A stretch of DNA of 64,000 nt from CAVRXQ01 sp963831155 (GCA_963831155.1 CAWHOY010000006.1:434001-498000); one strand, 5' to 3'; positions 15,977 to 24,503 are shown, counted from the first letter of the stretch. Program-made: numbers and translations. The notes: generated from the sequence alone by a model not told the origin.

Positions 15977-18373
15977 TTACGACGAAAGCCCACTCGCAAC
16001 GTCGGGCCCGGACTCGTGCGCGACGACGCGCAGCCGAGGCCGTAGCGGCTTTCGTGCGCGGGTTTCCTTCCGCGACGTTGCCCGTGTCGGGCCGTTCCAT
16101 TGGGTGAAATCGAGGCGCTCGGCAGGCACCGGCAAGCCGATGAGGTTGCCTTGCGCGAAGTCACAGCCGATCGTTCGCAATAGCTCAAGTGTTTGCGTGT
16201 CTTCGATCCCCTCAGCGACGACTCGGAGGTTGAGCGCGTGCCCGAGCTCGATTGTCGATCGGACGAGCTTCAGGCTCCGATCGCGATCGGCGGCGGCCAA
16301 GGGGACGATGAAGGTGCGATCGAGCTTCATCTCGGCGATGGCGAGTTTGCCGAGATAGGCGAGTGAAGTGAAGCCGGCGCCGAAGTCATCGATCGACGTT
16401 TCCACCCCCACCGAACGGAGCTCCGAGACGATCTGCATCGAACGCGCGAAGTTGCCGATGATGCTTGTCTCGGTGATCTCAAGGACGAGCGCTTCCGGTG
16501 GGAGCTCGTAGCGAACGAGTCGGCTTTTGACGACGTCGGTGAACCCGTCTTCGAGCAGGTTCGAGGCTGAAACGTTCACCGAAACGCGGATCGGATGACC
16601 CTCCGATCGCCACGCCGCACACTGCAGCAGTGCTCCATCAAGCACCAGCAAGGTCAAGGACGGCATCAGCACCGCCCCCTCCGCGAGCGCGAGGAATTGC
16701 AGCGGCGGGACGTAGCCGAGGCGCGGATGCCGCCAGCGGATGAGTGCCTCGACAGCTGTCACCGTGCCGTCGGTCAGATCGAGCTGTGGCTGGTAGTGGA
16801 GCTCGAAGAGGTTGTTTTCCACCGCTTCGCTGAGTTCTCCGATGAAACGAAGACGATCGCCGTCTTCATCGAGGTTCGAGTTGTAAACGACAAAGGGGAC
16901 TTTTTTCGTCTTTGCCCGATACATCGCGATGTCTGCGCAGCGCATCAGGCTCGTACTGTCCTTCGCATGCGTGGGCGCGAGCGCGATGCCGATGCTCGCG
17001 CTGACGTTTGCTTTGACCCGCTCAAAGCCGAACGGAGCTTCCAAGCTCGCAACGATCCGACCTGCGACCGCCTTCGCATAAGTCGCGTCCGCTCCTTGCA
17101 AGACCGCAGCGAACTCGTCGCCACCAAGTCGAACGAGCAGGTCAGAATCGCCGAGGCACGGAGTGAGACGGGGCCCCACCTCTCCGAGCAGGCGGTCGCC
17201 CACCGGGTGGCCGAAGGAGTCGTTGATCTCCTTGAAGCGGTCGAGGTCGATGAACAAAAACGCAATCCGGGACTGCGTTGTCCCTGCCTGGTTGTGGAAG
17301 TAGGCATCGAGGACTTGGGTCAGGTAGCGGCGGTTGCCGAGGCCCGTGAGCTCATCGATCAACAGCTGCGCGTGGTCTTCGAGGGAGAGCACTCGTGCCC
17401 ATCGAACGGCGAGAGCGAAACGAACGCCGCAAGTGACGAATGCCGCCGCCGCGAACGCGAGTGCAAGCGGGGCGATCGAATGCGCGGCTCCGACGAGGAG
17501 CACGGCGAGTGCCCCGACAGCGGCCAATCCGGGCAGCGCGAGCTCGGGGGCGAGACGCTCTTGGTGCTGTGACGACGAGGGTGATTCGATCCACAGCGCA
17601 AGGGAAACGAAGATGAAGACGATGGGCCAGGCGATCGCGTCGACAACGGCTGTCGCGGAGATGCGCCCGAAGTAGGTGTAGAGGAGATCCGAAGGGCTTC
17701 CGAAGGGCGTGATGAGAGCGGCGAAAGCGATCAGCAGCAAAGGCGGCTCGCGCCATCGTCGAGAGATCGCCCCAAGGGAAACGACGAGCGCGAAGAACGC
17801 GAGATTGCCGATTGGAGAGATGAACCTCGAAAGTGATGCGGTGCTGACCGGCCCGAGGTGAACGACCGCGTGGAGGCCGTACAGCGCGAAGACGGCCGCC
17901 GCACCAAAGCCTGCGATTGCGCCGTCGAGCATCGACGAGGAGCGCAGATCGATTGAACGGTCCCTCGCGAAAACGATGACCGCGATCAGGATTAGCGGAT
18001 AAAAGGCGAGGTGAGCGAGGGAGACATCGGCCAGGGTCGACGAGGAGGCGCCGCGGAGAGCGAGAATCGTGCGCAGACCGTCACTGAGACTCCACACCAG
18101 GATCGACAGCCCGACGAGGGTTGCCGTCCACCTTCCTGAGCGCGACGTCAGCGCACGCGCCAGGCAGAGCACCCCCGCGAGGAAGTCGATCCCGTCGGTG
18201 ATCCCGCTCGCTTCGGTCATTGAGATGCCGAAGTGTCGTTTGACCACCGTTTCCACGGCGTATGCGATCAGCAGTACTCCGAGTGCCCCTTCGGCCATCC
18301 ACGCGCGGCGGGCGACGTGTCGGAATCGCGCAGCGTCCTCTCGATTCCGAATGGCGATGGCGACCGAGGACAT
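15977..18373 (-). CDS. membrane-bound GGDEF-EAL protein (diguanylate cyclase / c-di-GMP phosphodiesterase)
   Basis: A 798-residue protein. About ten hydrophobic helices fill residues 25-340. The GGDEF domain follows (about 355-515) with DELTGLGNRRYL and an intact RLGGDEFAAVL site; then the EAL domain (about 525-775) with EALIRWRHP, ITETSIIG, the metal pair in IDDFGAGFTS and VVAEGIED. Both active sites look complete, so it could make and break cyclic di-GMP; which dominates cannot be told. The membrane part looks like a MASE-type sensor but I cannot name it. A run of basic residues closes the protein. The ATG at 18373 is preceded by a structured leader. Confidence 0.92.
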   Translation of the reverse strand: MSSVAIAIRNREDAARFRHVARRAWMAEGALGVLLIAYAVETVVKRHFGISMTEASGITDGIDFLAGVLCLARALTSRSGRWTATLVGLSILVWSLSDGLRTILALRGASSSTLADVSLAHLAFYPLILIAVIVFARDRSIDLRSSSMLDGAIAGFGAAAVFALYGLHAVVHLGPVSTASLSRFISPIGNLAFFALVVSLGAISRRWREPPLLLIAFAALITPFGSPSDLLYTYFGRISATAVVDAIAWPIVFIFVSLALWIESPSSSQHQERLAPELALPGLAAVGALAVLLVGAAHSIAPLALAFAAAAFVTCGVRFALAVRWARVLSLEDHAQLLIDELTGLGNRRYLTQVLDAYFHNQAGTTQSRIAFLFIDLDRFKEINDSFGHPVGDRLLGEVGPRLTPCLGDSDLLVRLGGDEFAAVLQGADATYAKAVAGRIVASLEAPFGFERVKANVSASIGIALAPTHAKDSTSLMRCADIAMYRAKTKKVPFVVYNSNLDEDGDRLRFIGELSEAVENNLFELHYQPQLDLTDGTVTAVEALIRWRHPRLGYVPPLQFLALAEGAVLMPSLTLLVLDGALLQCAAWRSEGHPIRVSVNVSASNLLEDGFTDVVKSRLVRYELPPEALVLEITETSIIGNFARSMQIVSELRSVGVETSIDDFGAGFTSLAYLGKLAIAEMKLDRTFIVPLAAADRDRSLKLVRSTIELGHALNLRVVAEGIEDTQTLELLRTIGCDFAQGNLIGLPVPAERLDFTQWNGPTRATSRKETRARKPLRPRLRVVAHESGPDVASGLSS

Positions 18374-18417
18374 TGGCGGCTTTTCCGTTCGACTCGCGTT
18401 CGATCCGGCACGACGAA

Positions 18418-18508
18418 GGGCAATCCGGCTCGGCCGGTTCAGGCCGGCGCCGATTGCCCCCTATCTCCTTCACAAACGGCCTTTCCGCCCAACAAGTTGA
18501 GAAAGGCC
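18418..18508 (-). promoter_or_regulatory. two strong stem-loops in the leader of the GGDEF-EAL gene
   Basis: Two inverted repeats stand upstream of the gene that starts at 18373. Bases 18418-18425 (GGGCAATC) pair perfectly with 18452-18459 (GATTGCCC), with a further GC-rich stem inside. Bases 18478-18485 (GGCCTTTC) pair with 18501-18508 (GAAAGGCC). Neither is followed by a T-run, so they are not simple terminators. I compared them with the c-di-GMP-I riboswitch core and did not find it. The role is unknown. Confidence 0.45.
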
Positions 18509-18669
18509 TGAGCACGGTGGGTGAGTATTTGCGGTGTCATGCAACAATGAGATCTGCCGCGCCGCCCCACCGACCCGGGGCCGCGTTCGACTCAGCGCTT
18601 GCTCGACACCGCCCCGTAAGTGGAGGTCGAATCGCGAGTCGCCGACCGACGCACTCGCGGCTCGACGGA

Positions 18670-18978
18670 TCAGGCGACCGTGGCGTCGGTTCCCCGTCCG
18701 GCGAGGCAGGAGCAGATCCCCGCCGCGCAATCCGAGGTGATCACGGGGGTCAGCACGGGCTGCGCGCCCTGCGGCTGCCTTCTGATCGCCGCCTTCGGAC
18801 GGGGCGAATCGTCGCTGTGTTCCCGGCGAGAGAGGAGGGAGCGATGCACTTTCGAGTCGAGTAGAGATTGGTGTCGAACGATGTGCCGAGCCTCGGCCAC
18901 CTCGGCCGCCACCTCGAGCTGCCGCTCGAGGTCGCAGCGCAGCGCCTGAGCGAGCTTGTACCGGGCAAGCGACAACAT
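18670..18978 (-). CDS. small protein of unknown function, divergent from marR
   Basis: A 102-residue frame with an excellent Shine-Dalgarno (GGAGG, 4 bases before the ATG at 18978). The N-terminal half is a charged amphipathic helix (LARYKLAQALRCDLERQLEVAAEVAEA). The C-terminal part contains SDCAAGICSC, three cysteines in a C-x4-C-x-C arrangement, before a short Gly/Thr tail. I know no family that fits. Codon third positions are mostly G or C, as in true genes here. It is transcribed away from a MarR-type regulator across a shared region with repeated CAAGT half-sites, the usual layout of a MarR target. The remaining 160 bases to the GGDEF-EAL leader hold nothing I recognise. Confidence 0.55.
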   Translation of the reverse strand: MLSLARYKLAQALRCDLERQLEVAAEVAEARHIVRHQSLLDSKVHRSLLSRREHSDDSPRPKAAIRRQPQGAQPVLTPVITSDCAAGICSCLAGRGTDATVA

Positions 18979-19000
18979 CTCGACCTCCAGAAACCTTGGT

Positions 19001-19055
19001 AACAAGTAGCTGTATCTCAAGTTACCTGACAGATAGCTTGTTGTCAAGTAACTTG
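19001..19055. promoter_or_regulatory. MarR-type operators in the divergent promoter region
   Basis: The 109-base gap between the small gene and marR contains repeated CAAGT half-sites: ACAAGTA at 19002-19008, CAAGTTAC at 19018-19025 and the near-palindrome CAAGTAACTTG at 19045-19055. CAAGTTAC and GTAACTTG (19048-19055) form a perfect 8-bp inverted repeat. A possible promoter for marR (CTGACA at 19026-19031, TAACTT at 19049-19054, 17-base spacer) runs through the last site. Binding of the adjacent MarR protein is inferred from this layout. Confidence 0.6.
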
Positions 19056-19087
19056 TATCAAAGGAAGTTTTCCGGTACTGTTCAGAC

Positions 19088-19630
19088 GTGGGCGAACACC
19101 CCAACGATCGCCAATCAATGGACTCACAGGACTGCGACGACCTCGACAAGCACGCGGCACGTGCCGTCGAGCAGTGGCCTGAGATCGATTTCGACGTCGA
19201 GACGATCGTCAACCGGATCTCGAAGGTCGACAGATACGTGGAACGAGCCGCGGTCGACACTCTCGAGGAGCTCGGTCTCGCCCAAGGCGAAGTGAAAGTG
19301 CTCCTCTGTCTCGGCTGGGGCGAAAAGCGCAGTCCCGGCGAGATCGCCCAACATCTTTTGGTGTCGACGGGCACGATGACGAATCGCCTCGACAAACTTG
19401 AGGCGGCCGGCCTAGTCAAGCGACACCCGGATCCGAAAGATCGTCGTGGAGTACTCGTCGAGCTGACGGTTGACGGTCGCGGGACTCTCGATCGGTACGT
19501 CGAGGTTCAAGCAAAACGGGAACGGGAGCTGATGAGCGCGATGTCCGAAGAAGAGCGCCGCCGGCTCACGGCGCTCCTTCGCAAGCTGCTTGCGTCGATC
19601 GAAGAGAAGACGGGCTTTTCGATCCACTGA
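19088..19630 (+). CDS. MarR-family transcriptional regulator
   Basis: A 180-residue winged-helix regulator, longer than the usual 140-150 because of about 35 extra N-terminal residues. The winged helix spans about residues 65-130 (LAQGEVKVLLCL, SPGEIAQHLLVSTGTMTNRLDKLEAAGLV) and ends with the wing motif DPKDRRGVLVELT. Long terminal helices for dimerisation flank it. The GTG at 19088 is used; an ATG at 19118 would remove 10 residues, and neither has a good Shine-Dalgarno. It faces a small unknown gene across CAAGT repeats that probably serve as its operators. The ligand cannot be guessed. Confidence 0.88.
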   Translation: MGEHPNDRQSMDSQDCDDLDKHAARAVEQWPEIDFDVETIVNRISKVDRYVERAAVDTLEELGLAQGEVKVLLCLGWGEKRSPGEIAQHLLVSTGTMTNRLDKLEAAGLVKRHPDPKDRRGVLVELTVDGRGTLDRYVEVQAKRERELMSAMSEEERRRLTALLRKLLASIEEKTGFSIH

Positions 19631-19728
19631 TCCCGCCGGCGTTGCTGGCACAGGCTTACGTCGTTCACGGAGCTGGGGCAGTCGTTACTGTCTCCGTCGC
19701 AAGAGCAATTGAAAGCGCGAGGAGGACC

Positions 19729-20268
19729 ATGGCTGCGAACCGACCGCCTCTTCCTTACGAGTTCCTTCCGCCGCTGCCGAGCTTCACGGTCGCGAGCACC
19801 GATGTGGCAGACGGGGCAGCCTTAAAGCGCGACCAGGTGAGCGCAATGATGGGTGCGGGCGGAGGAGACGTCTCACCGGAGCTTCGTTGGACAGGATTTC
19901 CTGAAGCGACTCGAAGCTTCGCCGTCACGGTCTACGACCCGGACGCGCCGACGGGCAGTGGGTTCTGGCATTGGGCCGTGTGCAACATCCCGGCGTCCGT
20001 GACCGAACTCCCACGCGGCGCGGGCGCGCCGGATGGAGGAGCCCTACCCGACTCGGCGTTGACCCTGCGCAATGACGGCGGAGTACGTGGGTATATGGGC
20101 GCCGCGCCACCAGAGGGACATGGCCCACATCGATACGTCTTCGCAGTGCACGCGGTCGATGTCGACGTGCTCGACGTCGGCCCGGACGCGTCCCCGGCGA
20201 TCCTCGGATTCAACCTTGCCTTCCACGCCCTGGCGCGCGCCGTCCTCGTGGCGACGCACGAGCGTTGA
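19729..20268 (+). CDS. YbhB/YbcL family Raf kinase inhibitor-like protein (PEBP)
   Basis: A 179-residue protein of the phosphatidylethanolamine-binding protein family. The ligand-site motifs are visible: VTVYDPDAPTGSGFWHWAVCNIP and GHGPHRYVFAVHA. Bacterial members are small soluble proteins whose task is mostly unknown. The length is normal. The ATG at 19729 has GAGGAGG 4-5 bases upstream, so the longer open frame starting at 19642 should not be used. It follows marR on the same strand after about 100 bases. An inverted repeat (20283-20290 with 20315-20322, CGACGCGC/GCGCGTCG) after the stop may act as a terminator. Confidence 0.9.
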   Translation: MAANRPPLPYEFLPPLPSFTVASTDVADGAALKRDQVSAMMGAGGGDVSPELRWTGFPEATRSFAVTVYDPDAPTGSGFWHWAVCNIPASVTELPRGAGAPDGGALPDSALTLRNDGGVRGYMGAAPPEGHGPHRYVFAVHAVDVDVLDVGPDASPAILGFNLAFHALARAVLVATHER

Positions 20269-20282
20269 TAATTGGCTCATCT

Positions 20283-20322
20283 CGACGCGCTTGACCTGTC
20301 TCAAAGTCGTAGACGCGCGTCG
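20283..20322. terminator. inverted repeat between the PEBP gene and tRNA-Gly
   Basis: CGACGCGC at 20283-20290 and GCGCGTCG at 20315-20322 are perfect complements with a 24-base loop. They lie between the PEBP gene and the convergent tRNA-Gly. There is no T-run, so termination activity in either direction is only a suggestion. Confidence 0.3.
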
Positions 20323-20368
20323 TCGCTTTAAGCGAAGGTGAGCGCGAAAATCTTGCGCAAGAAATGCG

Positions 20369-20439
20369 AGCGGGCGACGGGAATCGAACCCGCGTTCTCA
20401 GCTTGGGAAGCTGATGTTCTGCCTCTGAACTACGCCCGC
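20369..20439 (-). tRNA. tRNA-Gly (CCC)
   Basis: On the reverse strand a 71-nt cloverleaf is complete: 7-bp acceptor stem GCGGGCG/CGCCCGC, D arm GTTC..GAAC, anticodon stem TCAGC/GCTGA with loop TTCCCAA (anticodon CCC), and T arm CGGG-TTCGATTC-CCG. The discriminator base is U, as usual for glycine. The CCA end is not encoded. Confidence 0.96.
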
Positions 20440-20516
20440 AGTTGGGTGTCAGCAAGTTCGCTTTCTCCGGGTCCACGGACCCGACCGCCCGGCCCACAGT
20501 ACTGTTCGCTCCGATC

Positions 20517-21083
20517 ATGATCCTTTCTGACCGGAGCATTCGCGAAGAGATCGCCGCCGGGCGAATCGTCGTCGATCCGTTCGATGAAGCCTCGCTACAG
20601 CCCTCGTCGATTGACTTGCGCGTTGACCGGTACTTCCGTGTTTTCCGTAACCACTCTGAGCGGGTCATCGATGTCAAGGTGGACCAACAGCATCTGACCG
20701 AGCTCGTCGAAGTCGTCGAGCCGCAACCGCTGATCCTTCACCCGGGTGAGTTCGTCTTGGGCGCGACGTTGGAGCGGGTCGCGCTTGCCGACGACTTGGT
20801 CGGCAGACTCGAAGGGAAATCGAGCCTCGGACGTCTCGGCCTCTTGATCCACACGACCGCAGGCTTCGTCGACCCGGGATTCAACGGCTTCCTCACGCTT
20901 GAGCTTTCGAACGTCGCGAACCTGCCGATCACCGTCTACCCCGAAATGAAAATCGGGCAGATCAGCTTCTTGCGGATGTCGTCTCCCGCGGATCACCCCT
21001 ACGGTTCGTCGGTTCTCGGCTCGAAGTATCAGAACCAGCGCGGGCCGACCCCGAGCCGCTACTTCGAGAATTTCCGGAAGTAA
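20517..21083 (+). CDS. dcd: dCTP deaminase
   Basis: A 188-residue trimeric enzyme that deaminates dCTP to dUTP for thymidylate synthesis. MILSDRSIREEI is the family's N-terminus, SLQPSSIDLRVD the next block, and EGKSSLGRLGLLIHTTAGFVDPGFNG the active-site region, including the conserved Arg and the TAG-x-DPGF segment. Actinobacterial homologues are often bifunctional and also split dUTP to dUMP; this cannot be decided here. The start is ATG at 20517, which matches the family; there is no Shine-Dalgarno, so the mRNA may be leaderless. It stands alone between tRNA-Gly and gpmA. Confidence 0.95.
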   Translation: MILSDRSIREEIAAGRIVVDPFDEASLQPSSIDLRVDRYFRVFRNHSERVIDVKVDQQHLTELVEVVEPQPLILHPGEFVLGATLERVALADDLVGRLEGKSSLGRLGLLIHTTAGFVDPGFNGFLTLELSNVANLPITVYPEMKIGQISFLRMSSPADHPYGSSVLGSKYQNQRGPTPSRYFENFRK

Positions 21084-21092
21084 GTCGCGCTC

Positions 21093-21836
21093 TCAGCCCG
21101 CCTGGCGAGAGACCGCCTCTGCTGCGGCGCGGATCGCTTCGGGATCGCCGAGGTAACGCACCGACCGCACGTGGAGCTTGTCGTCGAGGTCGTAGAGGCG
21201 AGGCACTCCCGTCGGAATGTCGAGGTCGACGATGTCGTCGTCGGAGATGTGCTCTAAGTACTTCACCATTGCTCGCAGGCTGTTGCCGTGCGCGACGACG
21301 AGGACGGCTTTCCCTTCAAGCAAGTCCTTCGCGATGCGGTCCTCGTAGTACGGGACCATGCGCTCGACGACGTCGGCGAGGCACTCCGATGCAGGTAGCG
21401 CGTCGGGGGGGACATCGGCGTAACGGAGATCGTTTGCCGGGTGGTACGGGCTGTCGAGGGCGACGGGCTCGGGAGGCGACCGGTAGCCGCGGCGCCACGC
21501 CTTCACCTGGTCGGCACCGAAGCGTTCCGCGGCTTCCTTCTTATTCGTGCCCTGAAGCGCCCCGTAATGACGTTCGTTCAGGCGCCAGTGGCGGTGCACC
21601 GGCAGGTATGTCTTGCCGGCAACGGAAAGTGCCAGGTCAGCGGTACGAACGGCCCGGGTGAGCACCGAGGTGTAGACGACGTCGATCTTGAGACCAGGTT
21701 CTTGGCAGAGCAGCCGACCCGCCTCCTCGGCCTCTGTTTCACCGCGCTGGGAGAGATCGACGTCGACCCAGCCCGTAAAGAGGTTGGCCGCGTTCCACTC
21801 ACTCTCGCCGTGGCGAAGAAGGACGAGGGTTGGCAC
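21093..21836 (-). CDS. gpmA: 2,3-bisphosphoglycerate-dependent phosphoglycerate mutase
   Basis: A 247-residue cytoplasmic enzyme that converts 3-phosphoglycerate to 2-phosphoglycerate in glycolysis and gluconeogenesis. The phospho-acceptor His9 lies in LLRHGESEWN; NLFTGWVDVDLS, RHWRLNERHYGALQG and VVAHGNSLRAM (second catalytic His) are all typical of the cofactor-dependent type. The length is normal. The GTG at 21836 gives the expected N-terminus PTLVLLRHG. It converges with dcd, with 9 bases between the stops, and diverges from the dnaK promoter region. Confidence 0.95.
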   Translation of the reverse strand: MPTLVLLRHGESEWNAANLFTGWVDVDLSQRGETEAEEAGRLLCQEPGLKIDVVYTSVLTRAVRTADLALSVAGKTYLPVHRHWRLNERHYGALQGTNKKEAAERFGADQVKAWRRGYRSPPEPVALDSPYHPANDLRYADVPPDALPASECLADVVERMVPYYEDRIAKDLLEGKAVLVVAHGNSLRAMVKYLEHISDDDIVDLDIPTGVPRLYDLDDKLHVRSVRYLGDPEAIRAAAEAVSRQAG

Positions 21837-21927
21837 GGAGACCAGGGTACCGAGTCGATCGGGCCCCTCACATGGCCTTTCGGTCGATCAGCCCTCTGAG
21901 ACGCCTATAGAAACGCGGATCTATAGA

Positions 21928-21959
21928 CTTGACAATAGATCACTCAACTTTGCTATATT
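21928..21959 (+). promoter_or_regulatory. dnaK promoter with a variant HAIR operator
   Basis: A promoter with -35 TTGACA (21929-21934) and an extended -10 TGCTATATT (TATATT at 21954-21959) has a 19-base spacer. CTTGACA-N7-ACTCAAC (21928-21948) matches the HspR operator HAIR (CTTGAGT-N7-ACTCAAG) at 11 of 14 positions and overlaps the -35 hexamer. The hspR gene is fourth in this operon, so repression of its own operon is expected. A 6-bp hairpin (21989-21994 with 22000-22005, GTCAGC/GCTGAC) follows in the leader. Confidence 0.7.
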
Positions 21960-22037
21960 GGGTGCTGGTAAGTAAATCGAATAGGCCGGTCAGCGGGTTG
22001 CTGACGGGTAGAAAACGAGATTACGGAGGCGGCAGCG

Positions 22038-23882
22038 ATGCCAAAGGCGGTCGGAATCGACCTCGGGACGACGAACTCTGTGGTGAGCGTGCTCGAAGGT
22101 GGCGAGCCCACGGTCATACCCAACGCGGAGGGGAATCGGACGACGCCGTCCGTCGTCGGTTTCGCGAAGTCCGGCGAGGTGCTCGTCGGCGAAGTCGCGA
22201 AGCGTCAGGCGATCACGAACCCCGATCGCACGATTCGCTCGGTGAAGCGCCAGATGGGGACGAGCTGGACCATCGACATCGACGGGAAGAAGTACACCGC
22301 CCAGGAGATCTCCGCGCGGATCCTGCAGAAGCTGAAGCGGGACGCTGAAGCGTTCTTGGGTGACACCGTGAACCAGGCCGTGATCACCGTCCCGGCGTAC
22401 TTCGACGACGCCCAGCGGACCGCGACGAAAGAGGCGGGACAGATCGCCGGGCTCGAGGTCCTGCGCATCATCAACGAGCCCACTGCGGCCGCACTCGCGT
22501 ACGGACTCGACAAGGAAGGCGCCGACCAGACGATCCTCGTCTTCGACCTTGGTGGCGGCACGTTCGACGTCTCGATCCTGGAGATCGGCGAAGGGGTGTT
22601 CGAGGTGAAGTCGACGTCGGGCAACACCCACCTGGGTGGTGACGACTGGGACCAGCGCGTCATCGACTGGCTGGTGAAGACCTTCAAAGACACCGAAGGT
22701 GTCGACCTTTCGAACGACAAGATGGCGCTGCAGCGGTTGAAGGAGGCCGCCGAGAAGGCGAAGATCGAGCTCTCCGCGGTTCAGGAAACCACGATCAACC
22801 TTCCTTTCATCACGGCGACGTCCGAGGGGCCGAAGCACCTCGATTTGAAGCTGACGCGCGCAAAGTTCCAAGAGCTGACCGAGGACCTCGTCCAGGCCTG
22901 CCGTGGTCCTTTCGATCAGGCGATCAAGGACGCGGGTCTTTCGAAGTCTGATCTCAACCACGTGATCCTCGTCGGTGGCGCGACGCGCATGCCCGCGATC
23001 CAAGAGCTCGTCGTCGAACTGACCGGCAAGGAGCCGCACAAGGGCGTCAACCCCGACGAAGTCGTCGCCGTCGGCGCCGCGATCCAAGCGGGTGTGCTGA
23101 AGGGAGAGGTGAAAGACGTCCTTCTGCTCGACGTGACGCCCCTCAGCTTGGGCATCGAGACGAAGGGTGGAATCATGCACCGGCTGATCGAGCGTAATTC
23201 GACGATTCCGACGAAGCGCTCGGAGGTGTTCACCACCGCTGAAGACAATCAACCCTCCGTCGAGATTCATGTTCTCCAAGGAGAGCGCGAGATGGCGATG
23301 TACAACAAGACGCTCGGCAAGTTCCAACTCGTCGATCTGCCTCCGGCGCCGCAGGGCGTTCCGCAGATCGAGGTGACCTTCGACATCGACGCGAACGGCA
23401 TCGTCCACGTCTCGGCGAAGGACCGCGCGACGGGCAAGGAGCAGTCGATGACGATCACCGGCCAGACCTCGCTGCCCCGCGACGAGATCGAGCGCATGAT
23501 CCGCGACGCGGAATCCCACGCGGAGGATGACCGTCGTCGCCGCGAAGAGGCCGAGATCCGCAACAACGCAGACACCCTCGTGCACCGGACGGAGAAGCTC
23601 CTGAAAGACGAGGGTTCGAAGTTCACGGGCGAGGAGAAGGACCGCGTCGAGGGCGCATTGAAGACATTGAAGGATGCCCTCGCGGGCACCGATATCGAAG
23701 CGATCAAGTCGGCGTCCGATGCGCTCCTTTCCGCATCCCAAGCGTTTGCTCAGCGCCTGTACGAGCAGGCGTCGCAGTCAGCCGCAACACCGGGATCAGA
23801 CAGCTCGAGCGGATCTTCCGGATCCGATGAGGATGTCGTCGACGCCGAGGTCGTCGACGACGCCGGCTCCGGCGGGGCATGA
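22038..23882 (+). CDS. dnaK: molecular chaperone DnaK (Hsp70)
   Basis: A 614-residue Hsp70. The ATPase domain begins AVGIDLGTTNSVV and contains NEPTAAALAYG, DLGGGTFDVSILE and ILVGGATRMPAIQ. The peptide-binding domain follows, with DVTPLSLGIET and the IPTKRSEVFTTAEDNQPSVEI region, and then the helical lid. The tail is acidic and ends without the EEVD motif of eukaryotes, as expected. It binds unfolded segments of proteins in an ATP cycle driven by DnaJ and GrpE, which are the next genes. The ATG has CGGAGG 9-10 bases upstream. The stop overlaps grpE by 4 nt. Confidence 0.98.
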   Translation: MPKAVGIDLGTTNSVVSVLEGGEPTVIPNAEGNRTTPSVVGFAKSGEVLVGEVAKRQAITNPDRTIRSVKRQMGTSWTIDIDGKKYTAQEISARILQKLKRDAEAFLGDTVNQAVITVPAYFDDAQRTATKEAGQIAGLEVLRIINEPTAAALAYGLDKEGADQTILVFDLGGGTFDVSILEIGEGVFEVKSTSGNTHLGGDDWDQRVIDWLVKTFKDTEGVDLSNDKMALQRLKEAAEKAKIELSAVQETTINLPFITATSEGPKHLDLKLTRAKFQELTEDLVQACRGPFDQAIKDAGLSKSDLNHVILVGGATRMPAIQELVVELTGKEPHKGVNPDEVVAVGAAIQAGVLKGEVKDVLLLDVTPLSLGIETKGGIMHRLIERNSTIPTKRSEVFTTAEDNQPSVEIHVLQGEREMAMYNKTLGKFQLVDLPPAPQGVPQIEVTFDIDANGIVHVSAKDRATGKEQSMTITGQTSLPRDEIERMIRDAESHAEDDRRRREEAEIRNNADTLVHRTEKLLKDEGSKFTGEEKDRVEGALKTLKDALAGTDIEAIKSASDALLSASQAFAQRLYEQASQSAATPGSDSSSGSSGSDEDVVDAEVVDDAGSGGA

Positions 23883-24496
23883 GCCCGAACCGACGCCTCG
23901 CCGACCGACCAGACGAGCCAAGCCCCGACAGCGAGGCGCAAGAAACTGCGGGCGAACCCGTTGAGGACGAGATCGTAGAAGACGAGGCGAATGGATCGGC
24001 TGTTCGCGAGGACGCGCTAGCCGACTCCGTCGCCAAGCAGCGCGACGAGTACCTCGAGATGTTGCAACGGCTGCAAGCGGAGTTCGAGAACTACCGCAAG
24101 CGGACGATCCGTCAACAGACGGACCTGCTGCAGCACGCGACGGAGGGACTGATCGAGCGGCTCCTCCCGGTCCTCGACGCGCTCGACCTCGCACTCGCGC
24201 ACTCCAAGAACGATGGATCGAACGGCGGGCAGCTGAAGGCGGCTCTTGCTCAGATCGACGCCTTATTGCGCAAGACCCTTGCCCAGGAAGGCCTCGAGCG
24301 GATCGACGACTCCGATGTCGCGTTCGATCCGGCGATCCATGACGCCGTCGCGCACGTGCCCGCAGAGCCGGTCGACGCGGACGGCGAGGAGATGAAAGAG
24401 AAGATCGATCACGGACGCGTGAGCGAGGTGATGCGCGCCGGGTACCGGCTGCACGGCCGCGTCCTGCGTCCGGCGATGGTGAAGGTGGAGGGCTGA
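23879..24496 (+). CDS. grpE: nucleotide exchange factor GrpE
   Basis: A 205-residue GrpE that releases ADP from DnaK. An acidic disordered N-terminus (about 45 residues, with VEDEIVEDEAN) leads into the long dimer helix (RDEYLEMLQRLQAEFENYRKRT), a four-helix region and the beta wing that contacts DnaK (FDPAIHDAVAHVP, GRVSEVMRAGYRLHGRVLRPAMVKV). The ATG overlaps the dnaK stop by 4 nt. It is the second gene of the hspR-controlled operon. Length and motifs are normal for actinobacteria. Confidence 0.96.
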   Translation: MSPNRRLADRPDEPSPDSEAQETAGEPVEDEIVEDEANGSAVREDALADSVAKQRDEYLEMLQRLQAEFENYRKRTIRQQTDLLQHATEGLIERLLPVLDALDLALAHSKNDGSNGGQLKAALAQIDALLRKTLAQEGLERIDDSDVAFDPAIHDAVAHVPAEPVDADGEEMKEKIDHGRVSEVMRAGYRLHGRVLRPAMVKVEG

Positions 24497-24503
24497 GGCC
24501 CGC

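Noticed and set aside
20338..20520. A 60-codon forward frame reading GIEPAFSAWEADVLPLNYAR
   Set aside because: This is the complement of tRNA-Gly, a well-known false protein in annotations.
21905..21926. Two CTATAG palindromes before the dnaK promoter
   Set aside because: Too short and AT-rich by chance; no known regulator fits, and the HAIR-like site explains control.
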